A DNA stretch of 64,000 nucleotides. It comes from Lachnospiraceae bacterium (GTDB lineage Bacteria; Bacillota; Clostridia; Lachnospirales; Lachnospiraceae). Numbering within the stretch: position 1 is the stretch's first letter; each line of letters starts with the position of its first letter. Both the position numbers and the translations under genes were made by a program. The DNA lies in NCBI GenBank assembly GCA_902363675.1, contig CABJAV010000002.1, forward strand, positions 311,583 to 375,582. Reading direction: 5' to 3'. The notes beneath the pieces are model-generated. The model was not told where the DNA came from. It searched no databases and saw nothing but the letters and a program-made list of their open reading frames with translations. Positions 8,893 through 17,953 of the stretch are shown here, piece after piece.

Positions 8893-9768
8893 ATGAAACT
8901 TCTAAAACAACAGGTGCACGCCAATGAAGTTTACAAAAATGGATATACAGGGAAAAATGTTCGTATTGCAGTACTCGATACAGGAGTGTTTTTGCACAGA
9001 GATTTAAGAAACCGAGTGTTTGGATTTAAAGATTTTGTAGATGGCAGGGGCTATTGTTATGATGATAACGGCCATGGCACTCATGTTACAGGAATTATCT
9101 GCAGCAATGGAACGATCAAGGGCATTGCGCCGGATGCACAGGTGGCTGCAATCAAAGTGCTTGATAGGGAGGGAAACGGAAAAACCAATCGTGTATTGCA
9201 GGCGCTTGAATGGATACAGGAGTACAAAAAAAAATATGCAATACGCATTTTAAATTTTTCGGTGGGTTTTCTGCCGGGAGCAGAGAGTGAAGAACAGAAA
9301 CTGATTGTCGATAAACTGGAACAATTGTGGGATGATAATATGATTGTGGTAGCTGCGGCGGGAAATAACGGACCTGGTGAAGGGAGCGTTACGGTTCCTG
9401 GAATATCGCGGAAAATCATAACCGTTGGAGCTAATGATGATAAAAATCCGGGGCGTTTTATGCCAAAAGCATACAGCGGGCAGGGGCCGACCGAATGTTG
9501 TATTGTAAAACCGGAAATTCTGGCGCCGGGAACAAATATGATCAGTCTGGACAGAAATAATCATTATGTGAGAAAGAGTGGAACCTCGATGGCAACGCCC
9601 GTAGTTAGTGGGGCGATTGCACTTGCGCTGCAAAAAAATCCGGGGCTCCGACCGGAAGAGATCAAACTGAAATTATATGAATCAGTAGAAAAAAATGAGG
9701 GGATGAGAGGAGGGTATACCAAGGCATGGGGAAATCTGCATGTTGATAATCTGTTGCATTTGATATAA
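8893..9768 (+). CDS. Subtilisin-like serine protease (S8), no signal or propeptide
   Basis: 291 residues with a complete S8 triad: Asp29 in AVLDTGV, His61 in NGHGTHVTG and Ser in GTSMATPVVSG near residue 240. The oxyanion-hole Asn lies in AAAGNNGPG. There is no signal peptide and almost no N-terminal extension, so the mature domain starts at once, as in intracellular or AprX-type subtilases. A stop codon at 8884-8886 rules out a longer N-terminus in this frame. The ribosome site is weak. It precedes a cardiolipin synthase by 24 bases, so the two may be cotranscribed. Substrate unknown. Confidence 0.9.
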   Translation: MKLLKQQVHANEVYKNGYTGKNVRIAVLDTGVFLHRDLRNRVFGFKDFVDGRGYCYDDNGHGTHVTGIICSNGTIKGIAPDAQVAAIKVLDREGNGKTNRVLQALEWIQEYKKKYAIRILNFSVGFLPGAESEEQKLIVDKLEQLWDDNMIVVAAAGNNGPGEGSVTVPGISRKIITVGANDDKNPGRFMPKAYSGQGPTECCIVKPEILAPGTNMISLDRNNHYVRKSGTSMATPVVSGAIALALQKNPGLRPEEIKLKLYESVEKNEGMRGGYTKAWGNLHVDNLLHLI

Positions 9769-9792
9769 AATGCATTATGGAGGTTTTTTGAT

Positions 9793-11331
9793 ATGAAACG
9801 ATTTGCCAGTAAAGTATTTAGTAAATTAGTGATTGGTGCATTGATTATCATATTGCAGTTTGGATGGTTTGTTTATCTGATCTACAGTGCGACAGCAGCA
9901 AACTCAGCGGTAAATATGTGCCTGCAAATTGTGGCGGTTGCACTTGCTTTGTATATAGCCAACAAAGATATGCGGACCTCATATAAAATGTCGTGGATTT
10001 TTCTTGTGCTTTTCCTCCCGATTTTCGGATGTCCGGCATATTTTATTTTTGGACGTTCGGAAATTACGAAACGCACGCGCAAAAAGATGGAATGTGTGGC
10101 AGATAAGGTGGTGCCATACAGACAGGAAGATACAAAAATACGGGAAGATTTGCAAAAGGACGACTTTTATGCGCATCAGCAATCTTATTATATATCTTCC
10201 AAAGCGGGATATCCATTGTACAGGGAAGGGGATAGTACCTATTATTCCAGCGGAGAGAATGTTTTCCCGCAATTGATTGAAGATTTAAAACGTGCCGAAC
10301 ATTTTATTTTTATGGAGTATTTTATACTTGAACACGGCAAAATGTTTGACACGATTATTGATATTCTTGCAGAAAAAGCGGCGGCAGGTGTTGATGTCCG
10401 GCTGATTTATGATGATGTAGGCTGTATTCAGACACTTCCTCCGAAATTTTACCGGGAGTTACAAAAACAAGGGATTCATTGCGCATGTTTTAACCCGTTC
10501 CGTCCGGTGCTTTCCATTATTTTGAATAACCGGGATCATAGAAAAATTACGGTGATTGATGGTAAAGTTGCTTATACCGGCGGATTTAATCTTGCGGATG
10601 AGTATATCAATGAAAAAAGAAAATTTGGATACTGGAAAGATGCGGGACTTCGGATGACGGGAGCAGGTGTATGGAGCTTTACAAGCATGTTTCTCGAAAT
10701 GTGGGATTACATTACAAAGACGGAAGATGATTACGAATTCTACCGGAAAGCTTCAGAATTACCAGAGGATGCAGTGACTGGTCCGGGATATATTCAGCCT
10801 TACAGCGATTCGCCGCTGGACCATGAAGATGTGGGAGAAAATGTATACTTAAATCTCATTGAGCATGCGAAAAAGTATGTATATATCTTTACCCCGTATC
10901 TGATTCTTGGCTCCGAAATGACAACTGCACTGGTAAATGCGGTAAAATGTGGTGTGGATGTACGGATTGTAGTGCCGGGAATACCGGACAAAAAGATGGT
11001 ATATCTACTGACACAGGCGAATTTTGAGCATTTGCTGAAGCATGGTGTGAAAATATATAAATATACACCGGGATTTATTCATTCCAAGTGCTTTGTTGTA
11101 GATGATGTGTATGCCGCGGTAGGTACGATTAATCTGGATTATCGCAGTCTGTATCTCCATTTTGAGTGTGGAACCTTCATGTATAAAACAAAGGCAGTCA
11201 TGCAGGTGAAGGCTGACGCACTTGAAACATTCACAAAATGCCATGAGATGACGAAAGAGGAATGTCATAATAAGCTATTTATTCATCGCGTGTTCCTTGG
11301 AGCATTAAAATTGTTTGCACCATTGCTGTAA
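9793..11331 (+). CDS. cls: Cardiolipin synthase (phospholipase D type)
   Basis: 512 residues. Two N-terminal transmembrane helices (about residues 12-34 and 38-60) lead to a cytoplasmic pair of PLD domains. Both HKD signatures are intact: HRKITVIDGKVAYTGG in the first half and HSKCFVVDDVYAAVG near residue 430. The enzyme condenses two phosphatidylglycerol molecules (or PG with another donor) to cardiolipin. A clear GGAGG precedes the ATG. It fits with pgsA at 59030, which makes the PG-phosphate precursor. Confidence 0.95.
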   Translation: MKRFASKVFSKLVIGALIIILQFGWFVYLIYSATAANSAVNMCLQIVAVALALYIANKDMRTSYKMSWIFLVLFLPIFGCPAYFIFGRSEITKRTRKKMECVADKVVPYRQEDTKIREDLQKDDFYAHQQSYYISSKAGYPLYREGDSTYYSSGENVFPQLIEDLKRAEHFIFMEYFILEHGKMFDTIIDILAEKAAAGVDVRLIYDDVGCIQTLPPKFYRELQKQGIHCACFNPFRPVLSIILNNRDHRKITVIDGKVAYTGGFNLADEYINEKRKFGYWKDAGLRMTGAGVWSFTSMFLEMWDYITKTEDDYEFYRKASELPEDAVTGPGYIQPYSDSPLDHEDVGENVYLNLIEHAKKYVYIFTPYLILGSEMTTALVNAVKCGVDVRIVVPGIPDKKMVYLLTQANFEHLLKHGVKIYKYTPGFIHSKCFVVDDVYAAVGTINLDYRSLYLHFECGTFMYKTKAVMQVKADALETFTKCHEMTKEECHNKLFIHRVFLGALKLFAPLL

Positions 11332-11361
11332 AACACTAAATGTTGTAATTTATCCTTGCTT

Positions 11362-11389
11362 TTTGCACTATATCAAGTTAAAATATGCT
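11362..11389 (+). promoter_or_regulatory. Weak candidate promoter of scpA
   Basis: TTTGCA (11362-11367), 16 bases, TATGCT (11384-11389), in the only gap before scpA. Both hexamers deviate from consensus. Confidence 0.3.
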
Positions 11390-11411
11390 TTGTGAAAGAA
11401 AGGAATTGCAC

Positions 11412-12161
11412 ATGGAACTAACTGTTAAGCTACAGGTCTTCGAGGGGCCTTTGGATCTCCTGCTTTATTTGCTGGATAAAAATAAAGTGAATATTTATGA
11501 TATTCCGATTGTAGAGATTACGGCACAATATATGGAATACATTGCAGAAATGAAGCGGCAGGATCTGGATGTGCTCAGTGAATTCCTTGTGATGGCAGCG
11601 ACTTTGATCGATATCAAATCAAAAATGCTTTTGCCAAGAGATCCGGATGATGAAGAGGAAGGAATCGATCCGCGTGCGGAACTTGTTCAGCAGTTGCTTG
11701 AATACAAGATGTATAAGTGTATGGCATATGAATTGAAAGACCGTCAGGTAGACGCGCAGAGAGTGATGTTTAAAAAACCGACAATTCCGGAGGAAGTGCT
11801 CGAATACCAGGAACCGCTCAATGTAGAAGAATTGGTATCTGACATTACGCTTGCAAAACTTAATGAGATTTTTAAAAGTATTATGCGCAAACAGCAGGAC
11901 AAGATTGATCCTTTAAGATCAAAGTTTGGTAAAATTGAAAAAGAAGAAGTATCGTTGGAAGAAAAAACGGAGTATCTTGAAAATTATGCTACCACACACA
12001 AACATTTCAGTTTTCGCAGTCTATTGGAAGCACAGTCGAGCAAAGTGGAAGTGATTGTTACATTTCTGGCAATACTTGAATTGATGAAGACAGGAAAAAT
12101 TCTTATTTCGCAGGAACATATTTTTGATGATATTCAAATTGACTCTAAGATTGCAGCTTAG
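11412..12161 (+). CDS. scpA: Segregation and condensation protein A
   Basis: 249 residues. ScpA is the kleisin of the SMC-ScpAB condensin that compacts and segregates origins. The N-terminal signature FEGPLDLLLYLLDKNKVNIYDI and LVMAATLIDIKSKMLLP are diagnostic, with a C-terminal winged-helix part. The start at 11412 was preferred to an in-frame ATG at 11385, because the protein then begins MELTVKLQVFEGP as in homologues and an AGGA site lies just upstream. scpB follows after 10 bases. Confidence 0.96.
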   Translation: MELTVKLQVFEGPLDLLLYLLDKNKVNIYDIPIVEITAQYMEYIAEMKRQDLDVLSEFLVMAATLIDIKSKMLLPRDPDDEEEGIDPRAELVQQLLEYKMYKCMAYELKDRQVDAQRVMFKKPTIPEEVLEYQEPLNVEELVSDITLAKLNEIFKSIMRKQQDKIDPLRSKFGKIEKEEVSLEEKTEYLENYATTHKHFSFRSLLEAQSSKVEVIVTFLAILELMKTGKILISQEHIFDDIQIDSKIAA

Positions 12162-12171
12162 ATGAGGGTAT

Positions 12172-12741
12172 ATGACAAATAAAGAATATAAAGCAGTTAT
12201 AGAAGCGATTCTTTTCACCATGGGCGAATCTGTGGAACTTGAAAAAATTGCAGATACAATTGAATTAGATAAAAATAAAACGAAAAAGCTCATCGAAGAA
12301 ATGATGAAGGAATGGAAGGAGCAGGCAAGAGGAGTGACAATCATTGAGCTTGATGGTGCGTATCAGATGTGTACCCGCACGGAAATGTATGAGTATCTGA
12401 TCAAGATCGCAAGTCAGCCGAAGCGCAGAGTCCTTACCGATGTATTATTGGAAACTTTATCAATTATTGCATACAAGCAGCCGGTTACAAAAATGGAAAT
12501 AGAAAAAATACGAGGTGTTTCTTCGGATCATGCGGTAAACAAACTGGTAGAATACAATCTGGTCTGTGAACTTGGAAGACTGGATGCACCGGGACGGCCG
12601 CTTTTATTTGGAACAACGGAGGAATTCTTACGATGTTTTGGTGTGCATTCTATTGATGATCTGCCCGTACTCAGTCCGGTACAGGTGGAAGAGTTTAAAC
12701 AGGAAGCGGAAGAAGAAATGCATGTTCAATTGGATATTTAA
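12172..12741 (+). CDS. scpB: Segregation and condensation protein B
   Basis: 189 residues with the two winged-helix domains of ScpB, including LLETLSIIAYKQPVTKMEIEKIRGV and LVCELGRLDAPGRPLLFGTT. ScpB dimers embrace ScpA at the SMC heads. It is coupled to scpA with a 10-base gap. A strong hairpin with a T-run follows directly, ending the scpAB message before the carboxypeptidase gene. Confidence 0.97.
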   Translation: MTNKEYKAVIEAILFTMGESVELEKIADTIELDKNKTKKLIEEMMKEWKEQARGVTIIELDGAYQMCTRTEMYEYLIKIASQPKRRVLTDVLLETLSIIAYKQPVTKMEIEKIRGVSSDHAVNKLVEYNLVCELGRLDAPGRPLLFGTTEEFLRCFGVHSIDDLPVLSPVQVEEFKQEAEEEMHVQLDI

Positions 12742-12746
12742 ATAGA

Positions 12747-12790
12747 AATAATCATATACATGATAGAAAGTATGTATATGGTTATTTTTT
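12747..12790 (+). terminator. Terminator-like hairpin between scpB and the carboxypeptidase gene
   Basis: 15-base stem AATAATCATATACAT (12747-12761) with ATGTATATGGTTATT (12772-12786), one G-U pair, then a T-run to 12790. It touches the ATG of the next gene. Confidence 0.75.
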
Positions 12791-14017
12791 ATGGCAAAAA
12801 GATTTTTAAGTTTTATGTTATGTCTCGTTTTCTTCTTTACAATGCTTTTTCCTGGGATGGTGCAGACAGTTGGGGCGGAAGAAAAGAAAAAACTTGCAGA
12901 GAGTGAACTGTATTCTAAATCCTGCGCGCTTATCGATGGAGAAAGTGGTCGGCTTTTATATGGCAAATCGGAAAATGTGCCTATGGCAAACGCGAGCACA
13001 ACAAAAATTCTCACCTGTATTCTTGCACTTGAAAACAGCAAAGAGGATGAGATCGTTACGGTGAGTGAAAATGCAGCGGCACAGCCTAAAGTGCATCTGG
13101 GAATGAAAAAAAATGAACAATTTTATATGAAGGATCTGCTTTATGGATTGATGCTGGAATCTTTTAACGATTGTGCCTATGCAATTGCAGAACATATTGA
13201 TGGAAGTGCTGAATCCTTTGCAAAACGTATGAATGAAAAAGCAAAGAAAATTGGCTGTACCGACAGTTATTTTGTGACACCCAACGGACTTGACGGAAAG
13301 ACAAAAGAAGGAGAACATCATACGACGGCACAGGACCTGAGCAGAATTATGCGCTATTGTGCGTGGAATTCACCACAGAGTGAGGTATTTCTTACATTGA
13401 CGCAGACGAGAAATCATTCGTTTTGCGATATGGATGGAAAGTCGTTTCAGGTTTCCAACAAAAATGCTTTTCTCGATATGATGAATTGCGCGATCACAGG
13501 AAAAACAGGATTTACAGCAAAGGCAGGATACTGTTATGTTGCTGCAGTTGAAGAAAGCGGTCGCAAGTATTGTGTTGCTTTACTCGCATGTGGGTGGCCG
13601 AACAATAAAAATTATAAATGGGCAGATGCAAAGAAACTGTTTCAGTATGGTTTAGAAAACTATCATTTGTATGAACCGGGAAAAAATGCATTTGATTTTG
13701 GAAATATTGAAATTGGAAATGGGTATCAAAAATGTACCTTGAAGGAATGGGGAAAGAAATCGAAAGTACAATTATACAGTGAAGCAGCAAAACAGAATCT
13801 GACCTTTTTGAAAGCGGATTGGGATGATGCCAGTTTACAGAAGGAAATCAATGAAATCTGCATGGTTCCTGTAAAAAAGAACCAGAAAATAGGAGAGGTT
13901 TCTTATTGTATTAACGGCGAAAAAGTCTATTCGTATCCGATACGTACAGTGAATGAGGTGAAAGAATGGGATTTGAACAGCTTGGGGAAAGCGGTAATGG
14001 AGGAATTCCTGCCATAA
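12791..14017 (+). CDS. D-alanyl-D-alanine carboxypeptidase (PBP5/DacF type)
   Basis: 408 residues. A signal peptide (residues 1 to about 29, ending VGAEE) is followed by a class C low-molecular-mass PBP domain. The active-site motifs are Ser69-T-T-Lys72 (STTK), SFN near residue 125 and KTG near 239. A C-terminal beta-rich domain and amphipathic tail probably place it on the outer membrane face. It removes the terminal D-Ala of stem peptides; the scpAB neighbourhood resembles that of sporulation dacF in Clostridia. The ATG directly abuts a hairpin T-run and has no Shine-Dalgarno. No other good in-frame start exists (stop at 12764-12766; next ATG 12815 also lacks a site and would cut the signal peptide). 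Confidence 0.9.
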   Translation: MAKRFLSFMLCLVFFFTMLFPGMVQTVGAEEKKKLAESELYSKSCALIDGESGRLLYGKSENVPMANASTTKILTCILALENSKEDEIVTVSENAAAQPKVHLGMKKNEQFYMKDLLYGLMLESFNDCAYAIAEHIDGSAESFAKRMNEKAKKIGCTDSYFVTPNGLDGKTKEGEHHTTAQDLSRIMRYCAWNSPQSEVFLTLTQTRNHSFCDMDGKSFQVSNKNAFLDMMNCAITGKTGFTAKAGYCYVAAVEESGRKYCVALLACGWPNNKNYKWADAKKLFQYGLENYHLYEPGKNAFDFGNIEIGNGYQKCTLKEWGKKSKVQLYSEAAKQNLTFLKADWDDASLQKEINEICMVPVKKNQKIGEVSYCINGEKVYSYPIRTVNEVKEWDLNSLGKAVMEEFLP

Positions 14018-14058
14018 AAATGGTGAAATTTAATTAGTGAAAAATTTAACAATTACGG

Positions 14059-14087
14059 TTGAAAACCTCGTGGAAATGTTATACAAT
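14059..14087 (+). promoter_or_regulatory. Promoter of the decarboxylase Na+ pump operon
   Basis: TTGAAA (14059-14064), 17-base spacer, TACAAT (14082-14087), 45 bases before the first gene. No obvious operator repeat is seen. Confidence 0.6.
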
Positions 14088-14131
14088 CACACTAGCGGAA
14101 TTTTTTATTTTTTATAGATGGAGGGCATAAG

Positions 14132-15568
14132 ATGAGTAGTAACAATGAAAACTTGGCAATGCAGCGTATTGCTAAGTTGGTCGATGAGAACAGTTTTATG
14201 GAAATTGGTTCTCTCGTAACAGCACGTAGCACAGATTTTAACCTGACAGCTGCGAAAGCTCCTTCTGATGGTGTTATCATTGGTCATGGACTGATCGATG
14301 GCAATCTGGTATTCATTTACAGCCAGGATGCTTCCGTATTAAACGGAACCATTGGAGAGATGCATGCAAAAAAAATCGCGTCAGTATATGATATGGCAAT
14401 GAAGATGGGAGCCCCGGTAATCGGATTTATCGATTGTGGTGGTATTCGTCTTCAGGAGTCTGTTGACGCGTTAGATGGTTTTGGTATGATTTACGCAAAG
14501 GAAGTTGCAGCTTCCGGCGTGATTCCACAGATTTGTGGAGTATTCGGCAATTGTGGTGGTGGTCTTTCCGTTGTCCCAGCACTTTGTGATTTCGCTTTCG
14601 TTGAAGAGAGCAAGGGTCGTATGTTTGTAAATACTCCAGATGCAATCGAAGGAAACCGCACAGAGAAATGCGATACTGCAAGTGCCGCATTTCAGAGTGA
14701 GAACAATGGTTGCGTTGATTATGTTGGTTCTGAAGATGAAATTATGGCTGAAATCCGCCAGCTTGTATGCATGCTTCCAGGCAACAACGAGGGAGATGTT
14801 TATACAGACACATGTGAGGATGATTTGAATCGTGCATGTGAGAGCATGGAGACTATGAAGGGTGATCCAAGATATCTTTTATCTGAGATTTCTGATGGAC
14901 ATGTATTCTTTGAGACAAAAGCAGATTATGCAAAGAATATGGTGACAGGTCTTATCAAGTTGAATGGTATGACAGTTGGTGCTGTCGCAAACTGCAGCGA
15001 AGTATATGATGCAGAGGGCAATAAGGCAGAGACATTTGATATGTCACTGACAGCACAGGGATGCAATAAGGCGGCTGAATTTATTCAGTTCTGTGATGCA
15101 TTCTCAATTCCGGTTCTTTCTATTACAAATGTTAACGGATTCAAGAATTGCATGTGTTCTGAAAAGAAGCTTGCAAAAGCTCTTGCAAGAATGACTTACG
15201 CATTTTCAAATGCTACATGCGCAAAGGTTAATATGATTACCGGAGAGGCTTACGGAAGTGCATATGTATTTATGAATTCCAAATCTATTGGCGCAGATCT
15301 TGTTTATGCGTGGAACGATGCGAAGATTGGTACAATGGATTCTACAATGGCAGCAAAAATTATGTATCCGGATGCAGATGCTGCTGAAATTAAAGAAAAA
15401 GCATCTGAATATGAGAAGTTACAGTCTTCTGCAACATCTGCTGCAGCAAGAGGCTATGTAGATCGTATTATTGAGCCGGCTGATTCAAGAAAATATCTTG
15501 TGGCTGCATTTGAAATGCTTTATACAAAATATGTAGGTGAGCCGGAGAAAAAGCACGGTACCAAGTAG
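14132..15568 (+). CDS. Biotin-dependent carboxyltransferase subunit, 12S/MmdA type
   Basis: 478 residues with a tandem crotonase-like carboxyltransferase fold, as in methylmalonyl-CoA, glutaconyl-CoA and propionyl-CoA carboxyltransferases. The first half holds DCGGIRLQESVDAL, a divergent form of the acyl-CoA-binding GGARIQEG segment, and FGNCGGG. The second half has MITGEAYGSAYVFMNSK. It is somewhat shorter than typical MmdA (about 510), mainly at the N-terminus. Context (OadG-like, biotin carrier, OadB) shows it belongs to a membrane Na+-translocating decarboxylase. The acyl substrate cannot be read off; the divergent motifs leave open a non-canonical substrate. Confidence 0.8.
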   Translation: MSSNNENLAMQRIAKLVDENSFMEIGSLVTARSTDFNLTAAKAPSDGVIIGHGLIDGNLVFIYSQDASVLNGTIGEMHAKKIASVYDMAMKMGAPVIGFIDCGGIRLQESVDALDGFGMIYAKEVAASGVIPQICGVFGNCGGGLSVVPALCDFAFVEESKGRMFVNTPDAIEGNRTEKCDTASAAFQSENNGCVDYVGSEDEIMAEIRQLVCMLPGNNEGDVYTDTCEDDLNRACESMETMKGDPRYLLSEISDGHVFFETKADYAKNMVTGLIKLNGMTVGAVANCSEVYDAEGNKAETFDMSLTAQGCNKAAEFIQFCDAFSIPVLSITNVNGFKNCMCSEKKLAKALARMTYAFSNATCAKVNMITGEAYGSAYVFMNSKSIGADLVYAWNDAKIGTMDSTMAAKIMYPDADAAEIKEKASEYEKLQSSATSAAARGYVDRIIEPADSRKYLVAAFEMLYTKYVGEPEKKHGTK

Positions 15569-15582
15569 AAAGGTGAAGTTTT

Positions 15583-16356
15583 ATGAAAAAGAGAATTGCT
15601 TTAGCACTTAGCATGATCCTTATGGTTCTTTTACTGGGTGCTTGTGGAACAGATCCGACTACCGTGGACTATAATGGACATTCTTACGAAGACCTTCAGT
15701 CAGAGAGTGACAATAATGTAACAATGGTACAGCAGCTTGCAGCTATGTTTGAAGAGAATAGCCTTACTGTTGATACGGTAACTCAGGATATTGTTGATGC
15801 ATTGGCTAACAATTATGGTGTTACCCAGGCACAGATTGAAGCTGCTGGAAAGTGGATGGATGTAACAGATGAGTTTGGAGCTTTTGAAAAAGTAAAAGAC
15901 AATTCTTTTGAAGTTACAAAATCTGGAAAGACGTTGACAACGGATGTTACTTTGAAGTTCGAAAAGAAGAATGTTGATTTTCAGGTAGTCTATGATTATT
16001 ATTCAATGGACATCACTGGTATTACAGTTGAGCCAATTTACTCATTAGGTGAGAAAATGTCGAAAGCAGCATTGAATACAGTTATTTCTATGGCTGTGGT
16101 TTTCGCTGTACTTATTCTGATTAGTTTACTGATTTCATGCTTTAAGATTTTCCCATATCTTGAGAAGAAGAAAGCTGCAAAAGCAGCGACAGCAGTGGCT
16201 GGCAATGCACAGGAACAAACAACTGAAACAGTTACAGTAGATGAGCCACAGGTGGCAGATGATACAGAACTGGTAGCAGTTATCGCTGCAGCAATTGCAG
16301 CAAGCACCGGAACTTCTACAAGTGATTTTGTAGTACGTTCTATTAATCGAAGATAA
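15583..16356 (+). CDS. OadG-like lipoprotein with extracytoplasmic domain
   Basis: 257 residues. It begins with a lipoprotein signal (LLLGAC lipobox, Cys21), followed by about 140 residues that would lie outside the membrane. One transmembrane helix comes next (about 168-190, TVISMAVVFAVLILISLL). The cytoplasmic tail ends in DTELVAVIAAAIAAS and FVVRSINRR, which resembles the C-terminus of small OadG/gamma subunits. Classical gamma subunits are about 80-100 residues with an N-terminal helix and no outer domain, so this is a compound architecture. It sits 14 bases after the carboxyltransferase gene. Its place next to a biotin carrier and OadB supports a pump-subunit role; the outer domain has no function I can name. 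Confidence 0.75.
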   Translation: MKKRIALALSMILMVLLLGACGTDPTTVDYNGHSYEDLQSESDNNVTMVQQLAAMFEENSLTVDTVTQDIVDALANNYGVTQAQIEAAGKWMDVTDEFGAFEKVKDNSFEVTKSGKTLTTDVTLKFEKKNVDFQVVYDYYSMDITGITVEPIYSLGEKMSKAALNTVISMAVVFAVLILISLLISCFKIFPYLEKKKAAKAATAVAGNAQEQTTETVTVDEPQVADDTELVAVIAAAIAASTGTSTSDFVVRSINRR

Positions 16357-16390
16357 TTTATTTGAAAATCATTTTAGGAGGATAATATTC

Positions 16391-16756
16391 ATGAAGAATT
16401 ATACAATTACTGTAAATGGTAACGTATATGATGTTACAGTAGAAGAGACCGGAAGCACACCTAGCGTGGCAGCTCCAAAGCGTGCAGCATCGGCAGCTCC
16501 AGCTGCAAAGCCAGCAGCACCAGCGGCATCTGCAGGTGCAGGAAGTATTAAGATCGAAGCCGGAGCAGCCGGTAAGGTATTCAAGATTGAAAAGAAAGCT
16601 GGAGACGCAGTGAAGAAAGGCGACACAGTACTTATTCTTGAAATTATGAAAATGGAGACACCTGTTGTTGCACCAGAAGATGGAACTGTTGCAAGCATCG
16701 ACGTTGCAGTAGGTGATTCTGTAGAGTCTGGCGCATTACTTGCAACTTTAAACTAA
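16391..16756 (+). CDS. Biotin carboxyl carrier protein of the decarboxylase pump
   Basis: 121 residues. A short N-terminal segment is joined by an Ala/Pro-rich flexible linker (about residues 25-50) to a biotinyl domain. The biotinylation motif EIMKMET puts biotin on Lys87. It carries the carboxyl group between a carboxyltransferase and the membrane subunit. This is the same organisation as GcdC, MmdC or the 1.3S subunit of transcarboxylase. AGGAGG precedes the ATG, and oadB follows after 19 bases. Confidence 0.95.
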   Translation: MKNYTITVNGNVYDVTVEETGSTPSVAAPKRAASAAPAAKPAAPAASAGAGSIKIEAGAAGKVFKIEKKAGDAVKKGDTVLILEIMKMETPVVAPEDGTVASIDVAVGDSVESGALLATLN

Positions 16757-16775
16757 TTCCAAGGAGGAAAACACT

Positions 16776-17924
16776 GTGAGTTATGTAGGCGAAACTTTAA
16801 TGAACCTCCTACATCAGACAGCCTTTTTTAACCTGACCTGGGGAAATTATGTCATGATCGCTGTGGCACTTCTTTTCCTGTATCTGGCAATTAAGAAAGG
16901 GTTTGAGCCATTATTACTTGTTCCAATCGCATTTGGTATGTTATTGGTAAATATTTATCCGGATATTATTGCGAGTCCGGAGCAGACAAGTAATGGTGTA
17001 GGTGGTTTACTTTACTATTTTTACACATTGGATGAGTGGTCAATCTTACCATCCCTGATTTTCATGGGTGTAGGTGCGATGACAGACTTTGGACCATTAA
17101 TTGCAAACCCGATCAGTTTCCTGATGGGAGCTGCTGCACAGTTCGGTATTTTTAGTGCGTACTTCCTTGCAATTTTACTTGGATTTAATGACAAGGCTGC
17201 AGCTGCTGTATCTATTATTGGTGGAGCGGATGGACCTACTTCCATTTTCTTGGCTGGTAAGTTGGGACAGACAGGTCTGTTAGGACCGATTGCGGTGGCT
17301 GCATATTCTTATATGGCACTTGTGCCGATTATTCAGCCTCCAGTCATGAAGTTATTTACAACAAAGAAGGAACGTGCAATCAAGATGAAGAACCTTCGCC
17401 CGGTCAGCAAGCTTGAGAAAATTTTATTCCCAATCGTTGTTACCGTTGTTGTCTGTGTATTACTTCCAACAACAGCACCTCTTGTTGGTATGCTGATGCT
17501 TGGTAACCTTTTCCGTGAGTCTGGCGTTGTTCGTCAGTTACAGGAGACTGCTAGTAATGCACTTATGTACATCGTAGTTATCTTACTTGGTACTTCTGTT
17601 GGTGCTACAACAAGTGCAGAAGCATTCCTGAATGTAAGCACAATTAAAATTGTTGTTTTAGGACTTATTGCATTTATAGTTGGTACAGCTGCCGGAGTTC
17701 TCTTTGGCAAGTTGTTATGCTGGATTACCAAGGGCAAGATTAACCCTCTGATTGGTTCTGCCGGTGTATCTGCCGTTCCAATGGCAGCTCGTGTATCCCA
17801 GAAGGTTGGTGCGGAAGAAGATCCTACAAACTTCTTACTGATGCATGCCATGGGACCAAACGTTGCCGGTGTTATTGGTACAGCAGTAGCTGCTGGATGT
17901 TTTATGGCAATCTTTGGAATTTAA
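16776..17924 (+). CDS. oadB: Na+-translocating decarboxylase beta subunit (OadB family)
   Basis: 382 residues, about nine membrane segments. This subunit decarboxylates carboxybiotin and exports Na+. Family signatures are [12 protein letters not shown] (with the Na+-site Asp), [13 protein letters not shown] and [19 protein letters not shown] (second ion-site Ser region), plus [16 protein letters not shown] near the end. The start is GTG at 16776, with AAGGAGG 8 bases ahead. It makes the cluster a primary sodium pump rather than a soluble transcarboxylase. Confidence 0.95.
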   Translation: MSYVGETLMNLLHQTAFFNLTWGNYVMIAVALLFLYLAIKKGFEPLLLVPIAFGMLLVNIYPDIIASPEQTSNGVGGLLYYFYTLDEWSILPSLIFMGVGAMTDFGPLIANPISFLMGAAAQFGIFSAYFLAILLGFNDKAAAAVSIIGGADGPTSIFLAGKLGQTGLLGPIAVAAYSYMALVPIIQPPVMKLFTTKKERAIKMKNLRPVSKLEKILFPIVVTVVVCVLLPTTAPLVGMLMLGNLFRESGVVRQLQETASNALMYIVVILLGTSVGATTSAEAFLNVSTIKIVVLGLIAFIVGTAAGVLFGKLLCWITKGKINPLIGSAGVSAVPMAARVSQKVGAEEDPTNFLLMHAMGPNVAGVIGTAVAAGCFMAIFGI

Positions 17925-17953
17925 TTACGATTTGAAATTTTAGGAGGATAATC

